Shown piece by piece: positions 48,780-59,649 of a DNA stretch of 64,000 nucleotides. Origin of the DNA: Zeus faber (Eukaryota > Chordata > Actinopteri > Zeiformes > Zeidae); contig OY482860.1 in assembly GCA_960531495.1 (NCBI GenBank), positions 3,887,768 through 3,951,767 of the forward strand, read 5' to 3'. The notes beneath the pieces are model-generated. The model was not told the origin of the DNA. It searched no databases and saw only the letters and a list, made by a program, of their open reading frames with translations. How positions within the stretch are numbered: position 1 is the first letter of the stretch; every line of letters begins with the position of its first letter. Made by a program: the position numbers and the translations under genes.

Positions 48780-49255
48780 CAAAATCCCTAGATTAAAAAT
48801 TTTTTTGGCCCAGTACTTCTTCGCACCCGCCTTGGCCTTCTTGCGCTTCTGTCTATCCATCTTCCAACCACAGATTTGTGGCTCTGACTGAGCCACGGCA
48901 TCTGACACATGAGGACAGAGGGGGAGGGGTGGGGTCTGTGGGCCTAATAAGAGATGTAATTGGGCCAGCACAGTGTCAGTAAGGAAGATGAACCAATGGA
49001 CCGCTGTCCCTGCTTGATGCGCTGGACGTTGGGCAAATGTATTTATTTATTTATTTTTCTATTTATTTATTTATTTATTTGTTTGAATAAAAAAAAATTG
49101 AAATTAAATTATATCGGCCCAAGGTGCATTGGGCCGCTGTCCCTGCTTTATGGGCTGGTCGTTGGTTCTTTTTTTTTTTCATAAAAAAATATAAATTAAA
49201 TTATATCGACCATTTGGCCCCAAGGTACGTCAGCCCACTGCCAAAATGCCGGTAT
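48780..49255 (-). mobile_element. Possible hAT-type fragment
   Basis: On the minus strand MDRQKRKKAKAGAKKYWAKK (48861 downward) resembles the basic N terminus of zinc-finger-MYM/hAT-like transposase ORFs. The segments around 48950-49000, 49110-49160 and 49200-49240 share 'ggcccaaggtgc/gcccactg...ctgtccctgcttta-ggctgg'. The evidence is thin. Confidence 0.25.
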
Positions 49256-49259
49256 TGGA

Positions 49260-49690
49260 TTACCATACCAGCATTTGACATCCCAGTTTATTACCAGATC
49301 CGTCAGACGCTGATGTTGGGCGATAGGGCGTGGCTCGCAGTCGCCGTTCCAGTTCATCCAAAAGGTGTTGAGTGGGGTTAAGGTCTGGGCTCTGAGCAGG
49401 CCAGTCAGGTTCTTCCACAGCAGAGTCAGTAAACCATTTCTTCATGGACCTCCCTTTGTGTCATGCTGACAACAGAAAAAGGTCCCCCCCAAACTGTTGT
49501 CACAAACTTGGATGAATGACAAAACAGCCCCAGATCATTATTCCTCCACCACCAAGCTTTACAGTTGGCACTATGCGTTCAGGCAGGTAGTGTTTGCCTG
49601 GCATCCGCCAAACCCAGATTGGTCCATCAGACGCCAGATGCTGAAGCGTCATTCATCACTCCAGCGAGTGTCCAATGACTGACATGCACA
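49260..49690 (-). pseudogene. Tc1-like transposase fragment (pseudogene)
   Basis: The minus strand encodes EEPDWPAQSPDLNPTQHLLD followed by ELERRLRATPYRPTSASD, clearly the third catalytic region of a Tc1-like transposase. The catalytic Glu of NPIEHLW is replaced (NPTQHLL). Further upstream on the minus strand (49490-49690) [16 protein letters not shown]-like sequence is readable in another frame. It is frameshifted and dead. It may belong with the terminus at 46247. Confidence 0.85.
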
Positions 49691-50007
49691 GTAGAGTCAA
49701 CAGAAATTGAGCGTCATTGACAAATATATTATCTTGTAAAATGTCTGGTGGTACCGGTAACACTGGTATTGTCACGAGTTTGTTAACCGGTGGGAAAGAT
49801 TCCTCACTGTGGCATCCCGAACCACTAACTGTAGTTTAAAAAAAAATTGTAAAAATGCATTAAAGAAAATGAATTAAATAAAAAAGGCGCCAACTTAAGC
49901 CTAACCCATTCATTAGAAGGTGGCTCCGCATACTTTTGAATAGGAAGTATATAGTATATACAATAAATATTATATATATATATATTTATATATACTGTAT
50001 ATATATA

Positions 50008-50310
50008 CAGTGGTACCTCGACTTACGACTGCATCTACTTACGACTAATCCAAGATACGAGTAGCGATAGTCGGGAAAATTTGTATCGACTTGCGACCGA
50101 CTGCTCCAAGATACGAGCGTGGAAATTTGCAGTTGGCACGTCAGCGGCCAGTCAGCAGTCAGTCAGCGGGCGACCTACATCGTGTGTGCACGTAGTTTTC
50201 ACCCTTCATGATTTCATAATTTATATGGGAAAAATTGCTGCGACATACGACTGTTTTAACATACGACCGTTCTTATAGAAGAATTACAGACATAAGTCGA
50301 GGTACCACCA
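50008..50310. mobile_element. Short TIR element, copy 3 of the CAGTGGTACCTCGACTTACGA family
   Basis: Starts CAGTGGTACCTCGACTTACG and ends '...cataagtcgaggtaccacca', with TA at 50006-50007 and 50311-50312 and TATATA on both sides. It is 303 bp. It matches copy 1 (11088-11345) in the opposite orientation but keeps a segment near 50140-50200 ('cacgtcagcggccagtcagcagtc') absent from copy 1. Confidence 0.78.
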
Positions 50311-50320
50311 TATACATATA

Positions 50321-50352
<32 letters not shown>

Positions 50353-50992
50353 ATAGCACCTGTAGAATTTTTAGCTACCTTTAGTCTTCCGACTTTCGAC
50401 TCCATATGTGACACTTACACTATACAATATATGTTTGGCCTGCAAGTCATTTCACCCCTAAATTTCCTGTTATGTGTATTTATACTACATGTGAGCAGAC
50501 ATATACACTCTATTTTAAAAACTCTCTATTCATTTCAGCAGCCAAGCATGGATTGTTGTGAAATGGACCGAATTCCTCAATTCTATCAGAAATGCATGAG
50601 CATTATTTCATCCCATGTAAAGGGTCTCAAATCCATAAAACCGGATGGAAATGGGCTTCCATTGAAAGGATGCAGTGATACAGTAGAAGGCCAAGAAAGA
50701 GTAAAAGGACGTAGGTAATGGAGTCTTCATACTAAATTCAGGAGGGGTTATAATTGGTTTCAGGGTGGAGGACAAGGGTTCAAACATTCAGGAGGATTTT
50801 TGAACTTTATCTAATGTCTGCTGAGACTTTTGGTAGAAAGAAAACAGGATAATATGTCATTTATGTGCAAATAGTGCGTGATAAATTTGAAAGTGAATTT
50901 AACCGTATAGTGAGAGATAATCCAGATGGACCTAACGTCCACTGTGTGTCTAAGCGACTTGAAAGACCTCCTCACCTGAAAAGGAGTCTCCA

Positions 50993-51024
<32 letters not shown>

Positions 51025-51229
51025 GCTTAATCTCTAATTTTCTGCACATGTATATAAGTGAAAAAGTGTGTGTAGAAATGGAGAGAGGAGGAAGAAAAGA
51101 TAAGACGCGTGAGTGAAAGTTAGTCGCACCGAGGGAAATATCACAGTCACATTCATCTGCACATGATGCAAATGTGAGTAACTCCATGCTTTTAATCACC
51201 CCGAGGTGCAGCGTCCCTCTTTCTTTCCT
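50311..51229. other. prkg1: Intron, nothing recognised apart from (CT)n
   Basis: A (CT)n run lies at about 50996-51024. No coding exon seen. Confidence 0.45.
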
Positions 51230-51480
51230 TCCTTCCTTTGTTTGTTTTTTTCTTTTTCTCTATTCTTTGTTCCGTCGTTTGCTCGCTTGATCGTTCGCTC
51301 GTTCGTTTGATCGTTCGTTCATCCGCTCGTCCGTTTGATCGTCCCTTTGTTCGTCCGTTTGTTCGTCCGTTTGTTCGTCCGTTTGTTTGTCCGTTTGTTC
51401 GTTCGTTTGTTCGTTCCTGCGTTCTTTCCTGTGATCTTTTTTTTCTTTGTTCTGTTTTTCTCTCCATCTTTCCGTCTCTC
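51230..51480 (+). repeat. Degenerate GTTCGTCCGTTT minisatellite
   Basis: Irregular 4-, 8- and 12-bp units of GTTC/GTCC/GTTT at about 51285-51425, within a T/C-rich stretch. Confidence 0.75.
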
Positions 51481-51591
51481 AGTGCATTAGCATGAGCTGT
51501 GCCGGGAGGATGTGGTGTACGCTGGGTGGGAGCTGGAGAAATGCCAAAAGTCTGCAGAGAGTGGATAAGCGCTGTGTCTGCTGAGGTTCAA

Positions 51592-51643
51592 ACACAGACA
51601 GACAGACAGACAGACAGAGACAGAGAGACAGCGAGAGAGAGAC

Positions 51644-51682
<39 letters not shown>

Positions 51683-51800
51683 GAGATAGACAGATGAGAG
51701 AGAGAGACAGACAGAGAGATACAGAGAGGCAGACACAGAGAGGCAGGCAGACAGAGAGACAGACAGACAGATAGACAGAGAGAGAGAGACACAGACAGAC

Positions 51801-51831
<31 letters not shown>

Positions 51832-51845
51832 CAGAGACAAACAGA
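51592..51845 (+). repeat. (ACAG)n/(GA)n array
   Basis: Long mixed tract of ACAG and GA units. All frames that stay open are simple repeat products. Confidence 0.9.
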
Positions 51846-51904
51846 GATTTGTGCACACGATCACACAAGAAATGTCTTTGCTAGAATAGTGAAATGAATG
51901 ATTA

Positions 51905-53190
51905 TAAGTAATGGAAACTAACCTTTGTGTTGCAAGAACAAAACTGCAAGGTTCCACTAATCATGTAATTTGTAACGGCATTTGAAAGTGAAGAATCAAA
52001 GCTTCAAAACAAGGTGTCGTGTGTGCGAATCAAGCAAATTGTTTTAAAGCTATGACTGGTTAATGACGAGGGTGCGGCAAACTGTGTTTCTGAGGTAATC
52101 ACCCTCCAAGTTTCCCCAACCCTTGGAGGACCAACAAAGCCATATGGCTTTATATTCCGTTAAATCATCACATTCAGCTTGAAATCCACTGTTTGAAATG
52201 TTCTCCAAGTCTGGGATAACGCCGGTATCAGATTCAGCATCGCTGTCGTTCTTGGCATCGCGGAAAATGTAGTCCAGTACGCGTGGCTAACACTGACTTG
52301 ACTTGACTCTATCCCACTGGTCAGATTAAGGTCCGTGATATGATTTGGATCTACCGCCACCTGCTCCCAATCCACAGACATTAAATTTTTCACAGACCAG
52401 TGAAACCAAAGGCTCCTCATCTTGTTTATGGAATAGACGTCAGCTTCTCTTCTTCGTTGGTACACACCACCTACACAACAACGTATCCAGGCGTGTGTGT
52501 AAAACTAGTAATATTTAAAGGTTGAACTCTTATCAAAACGGTTTCACATTGTGACTTCACATCACATAGAATATGGAGGAATGATCTTCACCTGGACGGT
52601 CGCTTTAATGGAAAAGATCTTTCGGCGTTGCGCTGTTCAGCGTCTCAGTAAGTGAACTGTGTTTCCCCATGTTATCTCACAGGAATATTTAACTGGACGG
52701 TTTAACATTTTTAGACTATTTATAAATCAAACTCGGTTTTGAAAATTCGTTGAGAGAAGCACAAAGGAACACGAATCTGGAAAGGTTTTTTCAACTTATT
52801 TGGCGACTGGTGGCAATTTAGAATAATGCGCGACATGGCGGGTTTCGCTGCGGTGGGTCACATTTGTCAGTTACAGCAGCTCTGTGTTCATCAGAACAAG
52901 CTCAAGTTTCCCACTGAAAGTGAGAACTACAGTATTAGTCGTGATGAAAGGTTTGACTTTTTGAGATTTCACAAAGGAATCTTTGCAATGAAAATAGAAC
53001 GACTCTTTTTGCTGAGTAACTCTTCATAAACCGAATCTCAACAAGGAGTCGAACCTTTCATCACTACAAATAGTTCTCACTTCCATTGAGAAATTGACAT
53101 TTGTTTGATGAAAACAGCTGCTGCTGTTCTGACTGAAACTGATGAATTCGATGCATTACTGGAGCCCTGAAATGTAGTTTAGTTTAATTT
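51905..53190. repeat. Family C foldback with a nested TGTGACCC-family element
   Basis: The plus-oriented family C start (51905-51972, 'gtaatggaaactaacctttgtgttgcaag') is interrupted by the element at 51973-52862. It resumes at 52863 ('cagttacagcagctctgtgttcatcagaac') to about 52980. From about 52985 to 53190 a second copy follows in the minus orientation ('agaacgactc', 'gagtcgaacctttcatcac', 'cagctgctgctgttctg'). The two copies form a foldback. Confidence 0.7.
51973..52862 (+). mobile_element. TGTGACCC-family element, copy 1 (nested in family C)
   Basis: Shares, in the same order and orientation as 53730-55254, 'cttcaaaacaaggtgtc', 'aagctatgactggttaatg', 'ccggtatcagattcagcatc', 'aagtgaactgtgtttcccca', 'ataaatcaaactcggttttg' and 'gctgcggtgggtcaca'. 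The left terminus is missing or altered; the right end 'gggtcaca' is intact. The minus-strand frame 52465-52160 shares the NHITDLNL...SQ pattern with copy 2 and may be degraded coding sequence. Confidence 0.78.
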
Positions 53191-53353
53191 ATTATAATTA
53201 TTTACACCTGGTGAGCTCCAGGGCCTGAACAGCATCACTTTACTCTGGAATCAATGTAAAGCTTGGGCCACATCACAGGATTTTCAATGACGATGTCGCA
53301 GCAATTTGGGTCGGGCAGAATGGTACAGGGTAGTCAAGGATGTCAACGACAAG

Positions 53354-53470
53354 GTTTCTTCTTCCCTATCTTCCCTCTCTTCCCTCTCTTCTCCATCTTC
53401 CCTCTCTTCTTTCTCTTCCCTCTCTTCCCTCTCTTCCCTTTCTTCTCTCTCATCTCTCTTCTTTCTTTGT
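53354..53470 (+). repeat. TCTTCCC pyrimidine tandem repeat
   Basis: Irregular repeats of 'tcttccctc'. Open frames on both strands are repeat artefacts. Confidence 0.85.
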
Positions 53471-53593
53471 CTTTCATCATTTAAAGACCGTTGCTTTGCT
53501 TTGATCTTATTTTGGACTTTGATCAAGAGACACTCTCCTTCGTTGTTGCATAGATTTCAAAGATGACGTTTTTGTACCATCTAGCATTTGTAT

Positions 53594-53596
<3 letters not shown>

Positions 53597-53643
<47 letters not shown>
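53597..53643 (+). repeat. (TG)n microsatellite
   Basis: Uninterrupted TG run of about 47 bp. Confidence 0.95.
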
Positions 53644-53646
<3 letters not shown>

Positions 53647-53690
53647 TGATATTGCTATTTCTGTTTATAATTGTTTTCCCCTAATAATTG

Positions 53691-56207
53691 GTGCGTTTAC
53701 ATGTACTTGAATTAGGGGTTAAGGCAATAGGTGACCCAGCGCAGACTTGAGGTACATTTGGTGGCTTTTGATTTTTTTTGAAAGAGAAGAATCAGAGCTT
53801 CAAAACAAGGTGTCAGTTGTGCAAATCAAGCAAATATTTTTTAAGCTATGACTTGTTAATGTCAAGGGTGTGGCAAATTGTGATTCTGTGATAATCACCT
53901 TCAAAGTTTTCCCCACACTTGGCTTGATTCATCCAGCTCCAAGATTGCAAATGGTTGGAGGACCAACACAGCCTGGCTCCTCGCCACATGGCCACTTGAC
54001 ACCCTGCTCAATGGGGACTTGATACCCTGCTGAATGGGGAAATCTCTGCATTGTTCTTGTGTTTTGAGGGAATGTTGAACAGCGTCATCAACATCAACAC
54101 AACATCTTTTGTCTTTAAAAAAAAGGCTTTTATTTAACATTAAGAATATACATGTTTTATAAAAGTGGAATTATTTAGGAGTTTAAAAGTGTAGAAAACA
54201 CAACAGAATGTACAGTCTGTCAATAATATCAGTCTCTGTATATCAACCTTGGTGTGTCATTTAATATATATTGTGTATGCCAGATATCGTCAAAGTTCTT
54301 GAAGTTATTATGTGGGCTAACCTCAACCCTACCCCAGCTACACTCTGAGAGCCTGTTGGGGCTGCCTCTTTTCATTTTCTTTTCGCCCCTGGCTGCATTT
54401 GCAGGTAAACTTGAGAATCTTGTCCATTGCTTCTTAATCATAATCTGCATCACCGACCTCAACGGTCTTCATCAAGTCATCAACTTCTGCCGTTGTAACA
54501 GCAACGGGCTTATCGTTGGTCTCCTCCGGTGAAATGCGCTGTTTGAAATGTTCTCCAAGTCGGGGATAACGCCGGTATCAGATTCAGCATCACTGTCTGG
54601 GAACTGACTACCGTCATGGCAAATGAAGACCAGTACGAGCTGATTACACTGACTTGGATCTATAGCACTGGACAGATTATGGTCCGTGATATGATTTAGA
54701 TTTTCCACCACCCGCTTTTCCTAATCCACAACGACACGAAGATGAAAGTTTTCACAGACAAGTGAAACCAGATCCTCGTCTTGTTTACGGAAGTGACGTC
54801 AGCATTACTTCTGCATTGGTATACCCACCCTCCCCAATGATGTCTCCGTGTGTGTGTGTAAAAGTAGTACGATTTAAAGGTTGAACTCTATCAAAAGGGT
54901 TTCACATTGGGACTTCATAATACATGGAATATGGAGGAATGATCTTCACCTGGACTCTCACTTTAAAGGAAACGATCGATCGGTGTTGGTCAGTGCTATT
55001 CAGTGTCTCGGTAAGTGAACTGTGTTTCCCCATGTAATCTAACGGGAATATTTAACTCCGCAGTTTAACATTTTTCTACTATTTATAAATCAAACTCGGT
55101 TTTGAAAATACGTTGAGAGATTAAAAAAAACAAAAAGGAACACGAATCTGAAAAAATGTAATTTTCCTTCGAGAAAGGAAATTTCAACTTATTTGGCTGC
55201 TTCTGGAGATTTTATAAATGCACGACATAGCGGGTTTTGCTGCGGTGGGTCACATATTCTGAATTTTGCAACTGTCATGTAAACAGGGTAAACACTACAT
55301 CTTCATCGAGTTGAACTGGAATTAAGCTCAAGCACCACCCGATGAACACACCTGGATTTGTCCTTCATCACTCCATCTGTCGCGCGTGTAAACACCTGAA
55401 CCCGGTTATGATCGGGTGGATCCGCGTACATTTGACCCAGAAAGAGTTGTTTGGGCAGACAAACAACGTCGTCATGGCAACCACCGGTATACACACAGTT
55501 CCCATTGGAAAAGTAAGAGTGTTTTCATGTAGAGTTTGATGAGGGAGCTGAATCCGGGGACGTATTTGGACGGGCACCAGAACCAAAATTGAAGTAAGTG
55601 TCGGAGGGGATCTGTGATAAAAAAAACCCTCTCATATTCTAATATAATTCTTTATTTTATCTCCAGTATAGGCTGTATTTTGCCATGTCTGCAGTTCAGC
55701 AGCCGGTGAAGGTCACCTCTCAGTAAACCACAGTACGTGAATGTATGCTCATTATTTTTGAAAAAACTCCCTCCCTTCCTCTTTTTTTATTTCAGACACT
55801 ACTCCCTCATCCCTCCGCACAAGGAGACAGTCATAGTGGTCAGGGAACTGGTTTTGCATTCGCATTTCTTATTTTGCACCGTCGTCTGAATGGTACTGCT
55901 CAATAGTCCTAATGAGCGCACGTGTGTGTTATTGTTACAAAACGTGAAGTTACAGTAGGGGCTGGTCAAGGGATGCGGCCAACCTTCTGTGTATAAAAAA
56001 ACGGATCGGTTGAAAGTGTTTTATCTCACCAATCACGCAGCGGAAATTCTCCGACAGATCCCTGTCAGTAACCTGACTACGCCACACGCCGTGGAAACTC
56101 TAGTTTTTCAGTAATCGCGTTATTCCAAACCCATGTAAACACCGTACTCACATTATTATCCCCAATATTGAGCTTAATCTGGGTACTTAGTGCATGGAAA
56201 CACACTG
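53691..56207 (-). mobile_element. TIR element, copy B (GTGTGTTTCCATG family), split by a nested insertion
   Basis: The right end, reverse complemented, reads 'ttcagtgtgtttccatgcactaagtacccagattaa', matching the left end of copy A at 22735. The left end 'gtgcgtttacatgtacttgaattaggggttaaggcaata' is interrupted at 53729, resuming at 55257 as 'ttctgaattttgcaactgtcatgtaaacagg'. This is the sequence expected from copy A. Without the insertion it is about 990 bp, longer than copy A. No transposase seen. Confidence 0.72.
53730..55254 (+). mobile_element. TGTGACCC-family element, copy 2 (nested, with TA duplication)
   Basis: Bounded by 'aaggcaaTA' on the left and 'TAttctgaa' on the right, where the uninterrupted host repeat has a single TA. 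Termini: GGTGACCCAGCG... and ...GCGGTGGGTCACA. It is 1525 bp. It contains extra sequence relative to copy 1 (about 54000-54540). The minus-strand frame 54711-54472 includes NHITDHNLSSAIDPSQ and DSDAESDTGVIPDLENISNS, an acidic stretch partly shared with copy 1. This could be a remnant of a transposase N terminus, which I cannot assign. Confidence 0.75.
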
Positions 56208-57516
56208 AACAATGAGCCATTTATACTTTTCCAAAACAGCCGGTGGACTGTGGATCCCTGGAAATGACCCCGTGCTGATGCCGTAGGAGGAGGCAATGGA
56301 GCGATAACGGGCTTCACCAGCTCATGATATGAGAGAGGAGAAAGGCCTTGATTTTGTATATTAATTTGTGCAGTCACATCCATGCTCCATAATTATAGCC
56401 CTTGGTCTGAGGAAATGAAATGGATGAAAAAAAATAGAATACACACATACGATATCAGCGCAAACTGCTAATTAGCATGTGGTGATTGGCTGCATGAATA
56501 GCTAATGAGCCTTCCTGCTCCAGCCATCAGTGAGCCTGAAGGTGGTGGTGGTGCTGAGGAGACACAGAGATGTAGCAGGCAGGACCATTATGACGCCTTG
56601 ATTAAAAAGCGGAGGCGGCGGGTGGGACGGCGGACGGTAATCAGAATCAGCTTATTCCGCTTGTTCCGTTTAGGCAAATTTATATACTAGGAATTTGTTG
56701 TGGCGAGGTTTGGTGTTTTTCCCGACAGTCGATCAGCGTAAAAAAAAAATGGAGAATAAAAAAAATTTAATAAAAGTGAAGTAAAAATAATAAATAAACA
56801 AATAGATAGATAAGTAAATAGATAAATAAAAAGACAAATTGTCAAATATATCCAAATACCCCCAAAATAACAAACATAAATAGTATATAAATAACCTTTT
56901 TTTTCCTGCATTTGTTAGCAATTAGCGGTCGTTTTAGTCTGGATTGTTTCTATCTTTAGGTTTTTTACGGCAGACAATACATTGCAACATTTAGTCATGG
57001 ATTTCCTTACGGTTGATATTTTATGGCGCAGGATGAGGGACAAAAAAAGAAGGCATGGTCCTGGATCTCTGGTCCTTTGACCGGGTGCCTTGGACCGCCC
57101 CGATTTCTAGACACAGCAGACTTGGGGTGGGTGGTGGCCCGGGTTCCCCCCACGTTCCGTGCACAGTTTGGGGCTTGTGGGCCGGGGGCGGTAGTGGGGG
57201 GTCATGGTCCTGGACCTCCACTGGAAAATGTGGTTCTTGAGGGTCTAGACCCTAGGGCCGGGCCACGGCACCAGGTCAAAGTCTGAATAGTTGGCTTCTC
57301 GTTTTCCACTGTCTAGTCTTAATTTTGTCCCTTACCCTGCAGCATAATATTAGCACTAACACTCTAATATTTTTGAACCAAAATTTTACTATAAGGAAAC
57401 ACAACTTCTCAAGTTGTCCAAGGCCTTGCGACTGCCGACTGCGATCTGTGACGACCCGCTTTGATGGTCTAGCGCCACTGGTTGGGGAACACAGCTCTCC
57501 CAAATGATGGAAACCT
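56208..57516. other. prkg1: Intron, nothing recognised
   Basis: No supported exon, RNA gene or transposon terminus. A GATA/AAATA-rich tract lies at about 56740-56840. Confidence 0.45.
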
Positions 57517-57766
57517 AATAAGATTAGATTAGATTAGATTCAACTAATTGTCACTGCACAGAGTACAAGTACTGAGGCAACAAAATGCATTTCACCATCC
57601 TAGTAACTGACTTATCGAGGAGCTGTGGGCTGCCATATAGTGGCGCCCGGGGAGCAGTTAGAGGGTTAAGTGTCTTGCTCAAGGACACATCAGGAGGAGC
57701 TGGGGATCAAACCGGCAATCTTCTGATTACTAGACGACCTGCTCTACCTCCTGAGCCACTGCCCGC
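57517..57766 (-). mobile_element. tRNA-derived SINE, copy 1 (minus, with both pol III boxes)
   Basis: On the minus strand the head reads GGGCAGTGGCTCAGGAGGTA GAGC, with box A in TGGCTCAGGAGG. About 50 bp further is GGTTTGATCCC, a good box B. The body contains 'gagcaagacacttaaccc' and the 3' end is a (ATCTA)n/(AATCT)n tail at 57517-57545. This is the layout of a fish tRNA-derived SINE transcribed by RNA polymerase III. Confidence 0.82.
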
Positions 57767-57824
57767 TAATTCCCTTGACATTTGGATAGAAACATATAAT
57801 AATGAGATCTAACAGGGTCTCAAT

Positions 57825-58032
57825 GGGGGCAGTGGCTCAGGAGGTAGAGCACGTCATCTAGTAATCATCGTCATCTTGAGCAAGACACTGTAAGTCCCCC
57901 GCAGGTGCCATGTGCTATATGGCAGCCCACAGCTCCTAGATAAGTCAGTTACCAGGATGGTGAAATGCATTTTGTTGCCTCAGTAATTGTACTCTGTGCA
58001 GTGACAATTAGTTGAATCTAATCTAATGTAAT
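57825..58032 (+). mobile_element. tRNA-derived SINE, copy 2 (plus, box B deleted)
   Basis: Same head (GGGGGCAGTGGCTCAGGAGG), body and 'gttgaatctaatctaatg' tail as copy 1, in the opposite orientation and 58 bp away. The segment holding box B and the following GATGTGTCC is missing between 'agtaatcatcgtcatc' and 'ttgagcaagacactg'. This copy could not have been made from an active template of exactly this form, so the deletion happened after insertion. Confidence 0.82.
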
Positions 58033-58310
58033 GATTATTCAAAATAATCGCAAGTAGCTCAAATAATTGCGATCGAACGATTAAGTAACAATTGTGACAC
58101 CCCTTTCGTCTTCCCTGAGCTTGTTTTGTCCTTGATTGAAAGACGGTGGAAGGCATGCGCGGCTTGTGATTAAACACCGTCGCAGAACAGAAAAATGCAG
58201 AAGTCTTCATTACTAAGCAGGTCCAGGGGGGGTATCGCCCCAAAAAACAATTCAACCGCTTTTTAACTTGCCTGCAGTTAATTAATATCCATGGAAATGG
58301 AGGATAACGC

Positions 58311-58347
<37 letters not shown>

Positions 58348-59649
58348 CTTGTTTTTAAATGTCTTAACCTCTGAACTCAACCTTAGGTTAGGTTCACCCT
58401 GGAGTCATGTGGGGTGTTTTTTTTTTTTTGTTTGTTTTTGTTGTTCTGCTAAATTTTTTCACCCCCAGTGCATAACAGTGCAGCTGCGGAAAATGAATCT
58501 GTTGTGAATATTTTTCCTTCTTGGAGGCGTCTGTGAGCCAGTCATGGGAAGCATCATGTGAAAAGCAGATTACAGAAGCTCCTCAGTCCTCTAAAGGCTG
58601 CCGTCTGAAGCTGGATTCACACAAATCTCTGATCGCATCAGTCGAATCCTTCGCCTAGTGGTTGTCGGATGAACTGTGCCCGGGTTTATCATCCCAGAAT
58701 ATTATGTCACAGTAAAGGGGAGAGCTTGTTTTTTCCAGTACAACAGAGAGTAGTTTGCTCAACTGTACGTTTACCATTTTTCCATGCATTTGAGTTTAAA
58801 ACTTCCTTCATATAGTGTTTTCAAAGTGTGAAAAAAGATTCAATACGCACAATTCACTTATATATCACTTACATATTGTGAGATCCAATGTTAACGACGT
58901 TGTTATTTTATATACGTTACTTATTCACTTTGTTTTATTCCCAGTTCCAATAATAAACTTTGCTTTCGTAACTTCCGATCATAGTGTCAGCCCCGAAACC
59001 CAGAGCCTTGAACAGACCGCCGAGGAGGCCGGGCTTATCTCAGAGGGGGCGGGGCTTATCACACTGCGTCACAGCTTTTCCCATGAGGAATCTAACTCTC
59101 CATAGAAATGAATGGACTTGGATGTTGTTGTTTGTCGGATTTGGTGTAAAACCAGCTTTAGTGGTTTTTATGACCGGGAACACATGTGATCCCCTCGTCT
59201 CCCTTTTTAAAATGAGAATATAAATAATATAATGAGAATAATTCATAATGAAAATATCAGCCACTGGAATAAGTTTCAGCAAATTACTGAGATGAAGACT
59301 TTTCAACCTTTGCAATTTCTTCTTTTTTTTAACAAAACCGATTTGATGTCCCTGATTTAAGCACGTCATGTTTGGGCTGAAAGAACTTTTCAGCCTCAGT
59401 GATTCTCTCCTGCGAGCCAGTGAAACACTCCATGTCACCTCCTCCACCACCACCACCTCCACCACCACCACCTCCACCTGACCTAAGACAAGGCTGATCG
59501 CGGAAAATGTAGAAAGTTTCATCAAGTTGCAGCTGGAGCACTTTGCAGCCCATAATAATTTATACCAGTGTTTTTTTTAACAACTGTGCCTGTGAAAGCT
59601 GGCCAGGTGATGCTGTGAAAATGTGTAAAATTCCTTTTAAAATACATAA
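58033..59649. other. prkg1: Intron with simple repeats
   Basis: 'caattgtgacacccctttcg' near 58088 looks like a hAT terminus. A (TA)n run lies at 58316-58342 and a (CCACCACCT)n run at about 59437-59478. No gene found. Confidence 0.45.

Noticed and set aside
48247-48791. Several overlapping frames of 92-171 codons on both strands
   Set aside because: They arise from a pyrimidine minisatellite whose period keeps frames open; products are Ser/Pro/Leu or Arg/Glu/Gly repeats.
54229-54462. Minus-strand frame with a Lys/Arg-rich centre (AARGEKKMKRGSPN)
   Set aside because: It lies in copy 2 of the TGTGACCC element in a segment absent from copy 1, has no recognisable motif, and cannot be assigned to a transposase.
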